NCBI GenBank assembly: GCA_902492065.1
Contig: CABUKE010000009.1
Coordinates: 1-64,000, forward strand
From: an uncultured Eubacteriales bacterium
GTDB lineage: Bacteria; Bacillota; Clostridia; UBA1381; UMGS1253
Length of the DNA stretch: 64,000 nucleotides
Reading direction: 5' to 3'
Shown: positions 52,770 to 61,082 of the stretch, piece after piece
Position numbering within the stretch: position 1 is the stretch's first letter
Layout of the letters: each line of letters begins with the position of its first letter
Translations under genes and position numbers: made by a program
Notes under the pieces: generated by a model
Seen by the model: only the letters and a program-made list of their open reading frames with translations
Database searches by the model: none
What the model was told of the DNA's origin: nothing

Positions 52770-53603
52770 TTAATTTTCGAGCCATACGAGCGGGTCGACT
52801 GCGCTCCCGTCTTCTATCACTTCAAAGTGCAGATGTCCGACCTCGCCCGTTTCATAGAGGGCCGTGTCGCCGACTGCGCTGATTGCGCTGCCGCGCGTTA
52901 CACTTTGCCCCTTCTGGACGAGGCTCGCGTTTGACAGGTTGGAGTATACGCTTTTTAGCCCGTTCTGATGGTCAATGACAATGGTGATTCCCATAAAGTC
53001 GTCCGTGTAAACGTCCTCAATAATACCGTCGTCCGCGGCGAGCACATCCGTCCCAATCTGCGCCTTAATGTCGATTCCCTGGTGGGAACGCCAGTCACCG
53101 AGTGTTTTGGAATAAATAAGCGTTTCAACAGCGTGCGGTGTAATGACCTCGCCATTGACTGGATAGGTGAGCGTCGTCTTTTCGCTGGACGTATAGTCGA
53201 CGTCTGCATCCGCGTTGGCCTCGCTGGTGTCGGGTGTTGGTGTCGGCATTGGTTCGGGTTCCGGCTCCGGCGTTTTGGCTGCTTTGCTGGTCTTATCGGT
53301 TGCTGGGGTAGGTGTTACATCCGGCTTTTGCGTTTCGCCGGTGGTTTTGTCTTGTCCATCCTGCATACCTTTTGTCAGGTCGGGCAGCGGGGTAGAGGTC
53401 GGCTTCGGCGTAGCCGCGCTTTGCTGAGGTTTTGCCGGCGCCTGTGAACGCTGGAGTGAGTCGGCAACAAAGTACGTTGCGCTAACGGCCATAATGCAGC
53501 AGAGCAGCACTATGTAGAACCGTTTTTCCTTCATCCAGTTTTTAAATTTTTCTCCCTTTGATTCCTCAAAGCGGCGTTGCTGTCTTCTTTTCATACTGTT
53601 CAT
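52770..53603 (-). CDS. Membrane-anchored M23 peptidase, SpoIIQ-like
   Basis: 277 residues. A basic N-terminus and one membrane helix at about 30-50 ('FYIVLLCCIMAVSATYFVAD') lead into a Pro/Thr-rich linker of about 85 residues, then a LytM/M23 domain at about 150-275 with both zinc motifs: 'HQGID' and 'GHLHFEV'. This topology is that of SpoIIQ, the forespore side of the engulfment channel; clostridial SpoIIQ proteins keep an intact zinc site as here. A general wall-remodelling M23 protein is the alternative. The neighbouring SASP gene on the same strand supports a sporulation role. Confidence 0.85.
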   Translation of the reverse strand: MNSMKRRQQRRFEESKGEKFKNWMKEKRFYIVLLCCIMAVSATYFVADSLQRSQAPAKPQQSAATPKPTSTPLPDLTKGMQDGQDKTTGETQKPDVTPTPATDKTSKAAKTPEPEPEPMPTPTPDTSEANADADVDYTSSEKTTLTYPVNGEVITPHAVETLIYSKTLGDWRSHQGIDIKAQIGTDVLAADDGIIEDVYTDDFMGITIVIDHQNGLKSVYSNLSNASLVQKGQSVTRGSAISAVGDTALYETGEVGHLHFEVIEDGSAVDPLVWLEN

Positions 53604-53798
53604 CCTTTCTTGATAACCGTGACATATGAGCGTAAGCGCCCGTTTCTATCCGTATTTTTTCCAGATTGTGCCGCCCTATACATGGAATTGGGAAAAATTT
53701 TTTGGGAAGAATACAAACAAATGTTTGCAATCCATGGATAAAGGTGATATAATAATAACCGAACATAGATACGATTTAAAGAAAGGTTTGTACTTGTC

Positions 53799-55154
53799 AT
53801 GGAGCTGATTGAAAAACTTTCCATCCTGGGTGACGCGGCAAAGTATGACGCAGCGTGTACGTCGAGCGGCGTAAACCGGCGCGGAAAGCGGGACGGTGGA
53901 ATCGGCAATGCGGTGTCGTGTGGGATTTGTCACAGCTTTGCGTCCGACGGACGCTGTATCTCGCTTTTGAAGGTCCTTTTGACAAATTACTGCGTTTACG
54001 ACTGTAAATATTGTATCAACCGCTGCTCAAACGACGTGCCGCGCGCCGCGTTTACACCAGAAGAGATTGCCGACCTGACGATTAATTTTTATGTGCGCAA
54101 CTATATTGAGGGGCTGTTTTTAAGCTCCGCCGTTGTGAAGAATCCCGACTATACGATGGAGCTTTTGTGCCGTGTGCTGGAAATATTGCGTTACCGCTAT
54201 CGGTTCAATGGCTATATCCACGCAAAGACAATCCCAGGCGCATCGCCGCAGCTCATTGAAAAGCTCGGCCATCTGGCCGACCGGATCAGCGTCAACATTG
54301 AGTTGCCGTCGCAGAAGTCGCTTAATCTGCTTGCACCGCAAAAGAGCAAAGACGCGATTCTGCGTCCGATGGGCCAGATCAGCTCCTCCATCGTGCAAAA
54401 CAGGCAGGAACTTACTCTCTATCGCCACGCCACGCAATTTGCTCCGGCAGGGCAGAGCACGCAGATGATTATCGGCGCGTCGCAGGAAAGCGACTATCAG
54501 ATTTTATCGCTGACTGCCGGCCTGTATAAAAAGTATGGACTCAAGCGCGTCTTCTTCTCCGCTTATGTGCCGGTGGGAACGGACCCGAACCTGCCCGTGG
54601 TGGATAAGCCGCCGCTTCTGCGGGAGCATCGGCTCTACCAGGCGGACTGGCTCCTGCGGTTTTATGGGTTTGACACGGAGGAAATTCTGAATGAAAAAAG
54701 CCCGAACTTCGACCCGCTATTGGACCCGAAATGCAACTGGGCAATGAAGAATCTGCACCTGTTTCCGGTCGACGTCAACCATGCGCCATACGAGATGCTA
54801 TTACGCGTACCGGGTATCGGCGTAAAAAGCGCGCAGAGGATCCGCGCCGCACGTCGCGTCCGGATCCTGGATTTTGCGGGACTGAAGCGGATCGGCGTCG
54901 TCCTGCGCCGCGCACGGTTTTTTATCACCGTTAACGGCAAGTATATGGACGATTTGAAGGTCAGCGAGAGTTTTATCCTGCAAAACCTGCTCAGCGACGC
55001 AAAAAACAATATTCCCATTGAAGCGGATAACCAGCGCCAGCTCTCGCTCTTTGACGAGAAACCAGTGCTGGACGTAAAAAATGAGGTGCACAGGTTTTTG
55101 ACAGAGGGGAAGCCAGAAGGGAAGGAGGCGCAGCCATGCAGGACGGCGGTTTAA
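53799..55154 (+). CDS. Putative DNA modification/repair radical SAM protein
   Basis: 451 residues; AAAGG precedes ATG at 53799. The radical SAM cluster motif is 'CVYDCKYC' (CxxxCxxC) after 'VSCGICHSFASDGRCISLLK', and a helix-hairpin-helix DNA-binding part is seen near residue 340 ('LLRVPGIGVKSAQRIRAARR'). This matches the family named putative DNA modification/repair radical SAM protein. Its gene overlaps by 19 bp with the next gene, which encodes the partner protein regularly found with it. The pair is thought to act on DNA, but the reaction is not known. Length is normal. Confidence 0.93.
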   Translation: MELIEKLSILGDAAKYDAACTSSGVNRRGKRDGGIGNAVSCGICHSFASDGRCISLLKVLLTNYCVYDCKYCINRCSNDVPRAAFTPEEIADLTINFYVRNYIEGLFLSSAVVKNPDYTMELLCRVLEILRYRYRFNGYIHAKTIPGASPQLIEKLGHLADRISVNIELPSQKSLNLLAPQKSKDAILRPMGQISSSIVQNRQELTLYRHATQFAPAGQSTQMIIGASQESDYQILSLTAGLYKKYGLKRVFFSAYVPVGTDPNLPVVDKPPLLREHRLYQADWLLRFYGFDTEEILNEKSPNFDPLLDPKCNWAMKNLHLFPVDVNHAPYEMLLRVPGIGVKSAQRIRAARRVRILDFAGLKRIGVVLRRARFFITVNGKYMDDLKVSESFILQNLLSDAKNNIPIEADNQRQLSLFDEKPVLDVKNEVHRFLTEGKPEGKEAQPCRTAV

Positions 55155-55888
55155 TTTATCTCTACGACGGAAGTTTTGAAGGGCTTTTGTCAGCAGTGCA
55201 TACAGCGTATTACAGCCGCGAAGACCCGGAGCAGATTGTGGAAGCGGATAGCTGCCAGCAATCACTGTTCTGCCGCGTCCGCGAGGTGGAAACCGACTGT
55301 GATAAGTTTGAAGCCGTGTACCGCTCGATTCCGAAAAAAATCTCCCCAAACGCGCTCTTCAATGTGCGGCGCGTGTACCTTTCCGACGACGCTGCGCGCG
55401 GGACGCTCGTGTTCAACTATCTAAAACTTGGGTTCCATATGGGCGCGCGCGTCGACATGGATTTGCAGAACAGGTGGGTGGCGCGCGTCCACCGCACGGC
55501 GCAGCGCGTTTCGAACGAGGCGTGCCGAATGCGGGAGTTTGTCCGTTTTTCCCAGATGGAGAACGGCGTCCTGTTTTCCAAAATCGAGCCGGACAACAAT
55601 GTGCTGGAGATGATTTGCCCCTATTTTGCTGACCGACTTTCCACACTCCCGTGGGTCATTGCGGACGCGCGGCGCGGCCTTGCGGCCGTCTATGACACGA
55701 AACGATGGGAGATATTGCCCTACGATACTGCGAACATCGTCGCCTATTCGCCGGAGGAAGAGGCGTACCAGAAGCTTTGGAAGCGGTTTTATAATATTAT
55801 TGGAATTGAAAGCCGGAAAAATGAGAGACAAAGGCGGCAGTGTATGCCAAAAAAGTATTGGAAGAACATGACCGAGTTTCGGATATAA
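55136..55888 (+). CDS. Partner of the radical SAM DNA protein (TIGR03915/DUF4130 family)
   Basis: 250 residues from ATG at 55136, 19 bp inside the end of the radical SAM gene, with AAGGAGG upstream in that gene. The start 'YLYDGSFEGLLSAVHTAYYS' and the body 'RVHRTAQRVSNEACRMREFV', 'RFSQMENGVLFSKIEP' and 'PWVIADARRGLAAVYD' match the DUF4130 family, found fused to uracil-DNA-glycosylase-like domains in some bacteria. This stand-alone version presumably works with the radical SAM protein on damaged or modified DNA; the chemistry is unproven. The overlap implies translational coupling. Confidence 0.92.
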   Translation: MQDGGLIYLYDGSFEGLLSAVHTAYYSREDPEQIVEADSCQQSLFCRVREVETDCDKFEAVYRSIPKKISPNALFNVRRVYLSDDAARGTLVFNYLKLGFHMGARVDMDLQNRWVARVHRTAQRVSNEACRMREFVRFSQMENGVLFSKIEPDNNVLEMICPYFADRLSTLPWVIADARRGLAAVYDTKRWEILPYDTANIVAYSPEEEAYQKLWKRFYNIIGIESRKNERQRRQCMPKKYWKNMTEFRI

Positions 55889-55914
55889 AAAACGCCACAG
55901 TAAGTGGCGTTTTT
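55887..55914 (+). terminator. Shared terminator between the DNA-repair pair and the GH32 operon
   Basis: AAAAAACGCCAC and GTGGCGTTTTT form a stem with loop AGTAA between converging genes. Confidence 0.92.
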
Positions 55915-56991
55915 CTATTCGTCAAACCAGTATGTAAACGTCTCCTCGCCGCCGTTTATAAAGACTTCCACCGTCTTTGTGTCGCGTAGAACGTGCAGGG
56001 AGCTGATTTCCTTTGCATTACTCCTCAGCTCACCCTCCGCCGTGTGCAGCACAGCGCCGGACGCATCTACGGTTACGAGCGGGTCGGACTCAATCAAATG
56101 CGGGCGCGCGGAGGCGACTGGAAAGCTCATCAGCTTACCGTCCCTGACATGCAGCTCGCGCGGGATGGAAAACGCGCCGACATAGCCCTGCGGCGCAGGC
56201 CGCTCGGAAAAATAGTGCATCCAGCCAATTTGAATCCGCTCCCCAACCAGGCCGGTGAAGCTCTGCGGCGCATAAAAGTGCGGCCCATGCTCTGGACGGT
56301 AGATGCGCTCCGGCACAAAAGTCTTGCCGTCAAAGCTTCCAATTGCCGCACCGACGCAGGGGGTGGGGGTCAGGCGGATGGAATAGACGAGTACATACTT
56401 GCCGTCCAGCTCAAAAAAGTCAGGACACTCGATGACGCGGCAATCGTTGGAGTCCTCGAACAGCACCCCTTCATAATCCCAATGGAGCAAATCCTTCGAG
56501 GTGTAAAACACGACTTTGCCGACGTTGTCCTTTCCAGTGCCGACTACCATGTAATACATGTCGCCAATTTTCGTCACCTTCGGGTCGCGGAAGTCGACGC
56601 TCCCCTCTGTAGGCGGACGGTCGATGATGGGGTTGCCTTCATATTTGGTGAAGGTCATGCCGTCGTCGCTGTAGGCCACACACTGCGTCTGCTCCAGAGC
56701 CTCAGATACCGCGGTATAAAACAGATACAGCCGCCCGTCCTTGACGACTGCGCTGCCAGAAAAGCAGCCGCCCTTGTCCTCATATGGCATGTCGGGATAC
56801 AGCGCGATGGGCAGCTCCTCCCAATGGAGCAAATCGTCGCTTACCGCATGGCCCCAGTGCATTTTTCCCCACTCGGTGCCGTATGGATTGTGCTGGAAAA
56901 ACGCGTGATATTTCCCTTCAAAATACACCAACCCGTTCGGGTCGTTGCTCCAGCCCTGTTTCGGTTCAAAGTGGTAGGCAAGCCTCGGCAT
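55915..56991 (-). CDS. GH32 glycosidase (beta-fructofuranosidase-like), short C-terminal domain
   Basis: 358 residues from ATG at 56991 (AGGAGG upstream). The five-bladed propeller has all three catalytic motifs: 'WSNDPNGL' (nucleophile Asp), 'FRDPKV' (stabiliser Asp) and 'ECPDFF' (acid/base Glu), plus 'GCFSGSAVV'. It cleaves terminal fructosides such as sucrose, fructans or levan fragments. The usual C-terminal beta-sandwich is only about 60-70 residues here, ending with the typical last strands ('TKTVEVFINGGEETFTYWF'); family members are commonly 450-500 residues, so this one has lost part of that domain. No signal peptide. Last gene of the lepA-hemW-amidohydrolase-GH32 run. Confidence 0.9.
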   Translation of the reverse strand: MPRLAYHFEPKQGWSNDPNGLVYFEGKYHAFFQHNPYGTEWGKMHWGHAVSDDLLHWEELPIALYPDMPYEDKGGCFSGSAVVKDGRLYLFYTAVSEALEQTQCVAYSDDGMTFTKYEGNPIIDRPPTEGSVDFRDPKVTKIGDMYYMVVGTGKDNVGKVVFYTSKDLLHWDYEGVLFEDSNDCRVIECPDFFELDGKYVLVYSIRLTPTPCVGAAIGSFDGKTFVPERIYRPEHGPHFYAPQSFTGLVGERIQIGWMHYFSERPAPQGYVGAFSIPRELHVRDGKLMSFPVASARPHLIESDPLVTVDASGAVLHTAEGELRSNAKEISSLHVLRDTKTVEVFINGGEETFTYWFDE

Positions 56992-57018
56992 ATGTGCATC
57001 CTCCTTATATAAGATTGT

Positions 57019-57837
57019 TTACAGCCCCAACAGGCGGTATGCGTTTTTATAAAAGATTTTTTCCTTTTCTTCCTCCGTGAGCGAGAGCGTCTGGAACCGC
57101 TTATATTCCAGCTCGTAATCGGAAAGGGGATAGTCCGTGCCAAACAGGATTTTGTCCACGCCGTGCTGGCGCACAATATCCATAAATTTTTCCGGCGCGA
57201 GCTCGTGGAGCGTGCTTGACGTGTCAAAATACAAATTTTTGCCAACCAGATACTCCATCGCCTCGTCCCACATGAACACGCCGCCCAGGTGCGCGCCAAT
57301 TGCAATCATCTCCGGATAAAGCGTGAGCAGCCGCGCAAGCCGCTTCGGGCTTGTCCGGTCATACGTCCGGTCGCCCATATGGAACAAAATCGGCAGGCCA
57401 AGTTTTACGATTTCTTCATAGATCGGGAGCATCTCTTTTGCGTCGAGGTCAAAGCCCTGGAAATCAGCATGGAGCTTAATTCCGCGCAGGCCGAGCGCCT
57501 TTATGCGGCGCATTTCCTCTTTATAATTTGCATATCCGGGGTGGATTGTCCCGAACGCGACCAACCGCTCGGGGGACTGCTCTGCGAGCGAGGCAAGGTA
57601 GTTGTTTACATTTTCGACCTGCTCCGGCTTTGTCGCCGTGGACAATATGACAAGCTTATCAATGTTTGCTGCCTCCGCTTTTTGGAGCAGCGTGTCGAAA
57701 TGTCCTTTGGAAACGAGCGGCATATGGTAATATGTTTCTAAGTTCTGCGCTGCTTTCTCCGCAATTTTGTCCGGGAACGCATGCGCGTGGAAATCAACAG
57801 TCTTGTAACCGAAAATTGATTTTTTTTCTTCTGCCAT
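57019..57837 (-). CDS. Metal-dependent amidohydrolase (ACMSD/TIM-barrel type)
   Basis: 272 residues. Metal-binding motifs of the amidohydrolase-2 family: 'VDFHAHAFPD' (HxH), 'GIKLHADFQGF', 'PILFHMGD', 'IGAHLGG' and 'ILFGTDYP' with the final Asp. Such enzymes decarboxylate or hydrolyse small metabolites; the substrate is unknown here. 'SDYELEYKRFQTLSLTEEEK' and 'IFYKNAYRLLGL' are the standard end. It starts 25 bp after hemW and ends 27 bp before the GH32 gene, all on the same strand, so a four-gene transcript is likely although functions are unrelated. Cytosolic. Confidence 0.9.
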   Translation of the reverse strand: MAEEKKSIFGYKTVDFHAHAFPDKIAEKAAQNLETYYHMPLVSKGHFDTLLQKAEAANIDKLVILSTATKPEQVENVNNYLASLAEQSPERLVAFGTIHPGYANYKEEMRRIKALGLRGIKLHADFQGFDLDAKEMLPIYEEIVKLGLPILFHMGDRTYDRTSPKRLARLLTLYPEMIAIGAHLGGVFMWDEAMEYLVGKNLYFDTSSTLHELAPEKFMDIVRQHGVDKILFGTDYPLSDYELEYKRFQTLSLTEEEKEKIFYKNAYRLLGL

Positions 57838-57862
57838 GGGTCATCACTCCTTAAAACAAAAC

Positions 57863-58981
57863 CTAAACAAATTCCGACAGGATGGCGTTGCTGACGGCAA
57901 AGCCCTTTTGCGTGAAGCAAATCCTGTCTGTTTCTATCTGAAAAAATCCGCCGTTTGTAAACTTATGGATTGTATTTTCGTACGCTTTTTCGAACCGGAA
58001 CCCAAACCGCGCGGCAAACTCGTCAAGCACAATCCCGCGCGTCAGGCGCAGCGTCATGATGATGTACTCGCTGATTTGGTCTTGCTTTGTCAGCTCAGTT
58101 TTTTCTTTGCACGCGCTCCCACGTTTGTTCATCAACCAGATGTAATCTCCTACAACCGAAACATTCTCATACCGCGCCACGCCATCGTAGCCATGCGCCG
58201 CCGCGCCGATTCCGAGATAGGGCTGGCAGAGCCAATATTTTAGATTGTGGCGGCACGCAAAGCCCGGCTTGGCGTAGTTGGAGATTTCGTACTGTGCATA
58301 GCCGTGCGCCTCCAGAAACGCCGCCGCGTCGTCACAGAGCGCGCGCTCCAAATCCTCGTCCGGGAGAGGGAGCGTCCCCGCCTGCTGCTGCGTATAAAAC
58401 GGCGTACCCGGCTCGACAATCAGGCTGTAGGCGCTGATATGCGTCGGGGAGAGCGCGGCTGCCCGCACCAGCGTGTCGCGTAGGCTGTCGCGCGTTTGAT
58501 ACGGCACGGCGAGCATCAGGTCGAGGTTCAGGTTATTAAACCCGGCCGCCTGCACCAGATTTGCCGCATGGACGGCCTCCTGTGCGCTGTGTATCCTGCC
58601 AAGCGCGCGTAGTTCCCGCTCCTGCAAAGACTGCACGCCGAGACTGATTCGGTTTATGCCGCAATCGCGATAAATACGGAGCTTCTCTGCCGTGAGCGTG
58701 CCCGGGTTCGCTTCCAGAGTGATTTCCGCGCCGGGCAGGACCGTCATATTCTCGTTGATACTGTCAAACAGGGCAGCAATCAGCCGCGCGTCGACACAGC
58801 TCGGCGTCCCGCCGCCTAAAAATATGCTGTCAAGCTGCTTGCCTTTACAGCTTTTGAGTTCTTGTTTTAGTGCGGCAAAGTAGGCGCGCTGCTGCGCCTC
58901 GGGCGCACAGGCAGAAACAAAGTCGCAGTACGCGCACTTTTTGATACAAAACGGAATATGAATGTACAGCCCGTATGTCAT
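57863..58981 (-). CDS. hemW: Radical SAM haem chaperone HemW
   Basis: 372 residues; AAGGGG precedes ATG at 58981. 'YIHIPFCIKKCAYCDF' is the radical SAM cluster site (CxxxCxxC) preceded by the HIPFC pattern typical of HemW and HemN. 'IFLGGGTPSC' and 'ISLGVQSLQERELRALGR' follow, with the HemN C-terminal domain at the end. HemW lacks the extra N-terminal part of true coproporphyrinogen dehydrogenase HemN (about 450 residues) and inserts haem into respiratory enzymes. The gene starts 14 bp after lepA, the usual lepA-hemW order in Firmicutes, which supports this name. Confidence 0.93.
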   Translation of the reverse strand: MTYGLYIHIPFCIKKCAYCDFVSACAPEAQQRAYFAALKQELKSCKGKQLDSIFLGGGTPSCVDARLIAALFDSINENMTVLPGAEITLEANPGTLTAEKLRIYRDCGINRISLGVQSLQERELRALGRIHSAQEAVHAANLVQAAGFNNLNLDLMLAVPYQTRDSLRDTLVRAAALSPTHISAYSLIVEPGTPFYTQQQAGTLPLPDEDLERALCDDAAAFLEAHGYAQYEISNYAKPGFACRHNLKYWLCQPYLGIGAAAHGYDGVARYENVSVVGDYIWLMNKRGSACKEKTELTKQDQISEYIIMTLRLTRGIVLDEFAARFGFRFEKAYENTIHKFTNGGFFQIETDRICFTQKGFAVSNAILSEFV

Positions 58982-58995
58982 AGCGCAGCCCCTTC

Positions 58996-60795
58996 TTATT
59001 CGTCCAGCTTGAGCACGGACATAAACGCCTCCTGCGGCACTTCGACGCTGCCGACCTGTCGCATTCGCTTTTTACCCTCTTTTTGCTTTTCAAGCAGTTT
59101 CTTTTTACGCGTAATGTCGCCGCCGTAGCACTTTGCCAGTACGTCCTTACGCATGGCCTTTACCGTCTCACGCGCAATAATCTTACCGCCAATTGCCGCC
59201 TGAATCGGCACCTCAAACAACTGGCGCGGAATCGCTTCCTTGAGCTTTTCGGCAATCCGTCTGCCGCGCGCGTACGCCTTGTCGCGGTGGACAATAAACG
59301 ACAGCGCGTCCACGATGTCCCCGTTTAAGAGCATATCGAGCTTCACAAGGTCGGATTTCTGGTAGCCAATCAGTTCGTAGTCAAACGATGCATAGCCGCG
59401 CGTACGCGACTTGAGCGCGTCAAAAAAGTCGTAAATGATTTCGTTGAGCGGCAGGATATAGTGGAGCGACACCCGGTCCGCGTCAATGTATTTCATGTCC
59501 TTATACGTGCCGCGTCGGTCCTGGCACAACTCCATGATACTGCCGACATAGTCCTTCGGTACCATGATATCAGCGGATACGATTGGTTCTTCCATGTAAT
59601 CAATCTCGCCCGCAGGCGGGAGGTTCGTCGGGTTGTCGATATTAAGCATTTCGCCGTTTGTTTTGATGACCTTATAAACAACGCTCGGCGCGGTCGTCAC
59701 GAGGTCGAGGTTGTATTCACGCTCAAGCCGTTCCTGTATAATTTCCATGTGCAGAAGACCCAAAAAGCCGCACCGGAAGCCAAACCCGAGCGCGACCGAC
59801 GTTTCCGGCTCAAAAATCAGCGACGCATCGTTAAGCTGTAATTTCAAAAGGGCGTCGTTTAAGTCGTTGTACTTTGCGCCGTCGGCCGGGTAAATGCCGC
59901 AGAACACCATGGGCTGTACCTCGCGGTAGCCGGTGAGCGGTTCCTTTGCCGGGTTGTCTGTCGTTGTGACGGTGTCGCCCACGCGCGCATCCTTGACGGA
60001 TTTAATGCTCGCGGCAATATAGCCAACCTCGCCGGCCGACAGTTTATCCGCGCTCTGCATCCCGACGGACTTGAGATAGCCCACGTCCACGACCTCATAC
60101 TTCGCGCCCGTCGCCATCATGTGGATCGTCTGCCCCGGCTTTACGCTGCCTTCCTTGATACGCACGTAGATGATTACGCCGCGGTAAGCGTCATAGTAGG
60201 AGTCGAAAATCAGCGCGCGTAGAGGTGCATTCTCGTCGCCGTTTGGCGGGGGGATCTGCTTTACGATTGCTTCCAGCACGTCGCCGATATTGATGTTGTT
60301 TTTTGCCGAAACGAGCGGGGCCTCGCTCGCGTCAATCCCGATTACGTCCTCGATTTCTTCCTTCACAACATCCGGGCGTGCAGACGGCAGGTCAATCTTG
60401 TTGATGACCGGAACGATTTCCAAATCGTGTTCCAGCGCGAGATACGTGTTGGCGAGCGTCTGCGCCTCGATCCCCTGCGATGCATCGACGACGAGTATCG
60501 CGCCCTCGCACGCCGCAAGGCTGCGTGACACTTCGTAGTTAAAGTCGACATGCCCGGGCGTATCAATCAAATTCAGGATATACTCCTTCCCATCATTTGC
60601 TTTATATTTGAGCCGTACAGCGCGCGCTTTGATGGTAATGCCGCGCTCTCGCTCCAGGTCCATATTGTCTAAAAGCTGTTCCTCCATATCACGCGCCTCG
60701 ACCTCGCCCGTGTTTTCCAGCAGACGGTCGGCAAGCGTCGACTTGCCGTGGTCGATATGGGCAATGATTGAAAAATTCCGAATCTGTTCCTGCAT
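58996..60795 (-). CDS. lepA: Elongation factor 4 (LepA)
   Basis: 599 residues, the normal length. G motifs: 'IIAHIDHGKSTLADRLLE' (G1), 'RERGITIKARAV' (G2), 'DTPGHVDF' (G3), 'NKIDLPSA' (G4). After the translation-factor domains comes the LepA-specific C-terminal domain, with 'KKLLEKQKEGKKRMRQVGSV' near the end. It binds ribosomes with GTP and helps initiation or back-translocation under stress. First gene of the minus-strand lepA-hemW-amidohydrolase-GH32 run; the next gene begins 14 bp after its stop. The upstream 290 bp to the cyclic glucan synthase gene is shared with that divergent gene. Confidence 0.97.
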   Translation of the reverse strand: MQEQIRNFSIIAHIDHGKSTLADRLLENTGEVEARDMEEQLLDNMDLERERGITIKARAVRLKYKANDGKEYILNLIDTPGHVDFNYEVSRSLAACEGAILVVDASQGIEAQTLANTYLALEHDLEIVPVINKIDLPSARPDVVKEEIEDVIGIDASEAPLVSAKNNINIGDVLEAIVKQIPPPNGDENAPLRALIFDSYYDAYRGVIIYVRIKEGSVKPGQTIHMMATGAKYEVVDVGYLKSVGMQSADKLSAGEVGYIAASIKSVKDARVGDTVTTTDNPAKEPLTGYREVQPMVFCGIYPADGAKYNDLNDALLKLQLNDASLIFEPETSVALGFGFRCGFLGLLHMEIIQERLEREYNLDLVTTAPSVVYKVIKTNGEMLNIDNPTNLPPAGEIDYMEEPIVSADIMVPKDYVGSIMELCQDRRGTYKDMKYIDADRVSLHYILPLNEIIYDFFDALKSRTRGYASFDYELIGYQKSDLVKLDMLLNGDIVDALSFIVHRDKAYARGRRIAEKLKEAIPRQLFEVPIQAAIGGKIIARETVKAMRKDVLAKCYGGDITRKKKLLEKQKEGKKRMRQVGSVEVPQEAFMSVLKLDE

Positions 60796-61082
60796 AGTGT
60801 GTTTCCTTTCTTTTGTAAACTGCGGTGTTTCTCATATTTGAAATGTAATTATCCTGCGGTTTGATATATACCGTTTCATTTTGCCTCAATGGCAAATATT
60901 ATATCACAGTTTTCGCGTTGTGTCAGCAGGTTTTTTTCAAAAATCCAATGGAAGCGGACTGTGGAAGCTTCCGGTTTTCTGCTGTTTTTGTTTTGTGCAG
61001 AAAACTGTATGAAAAAGTAGAAGCTGGAAATGCTATCTTTCAGGAATGTCAAAAACAGAATGGACACAAAAGGATGGATGGC

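Noticed and set aside
55993..57012. 339-codon plus-strand frame opposite the GH32 gene
   Set aside because: GH32 catalytic motifs lie on the minus strand; this frame reads as unrelated residues.
57863..58981. Coproporphyrinogen dehydrogenase HemN as the identity of this gene
   Set aside because: The protein is shorter than HemN, has the HIPFC start typical of HemW, and sits directly behind lepA as hemW does in Firmicutes.
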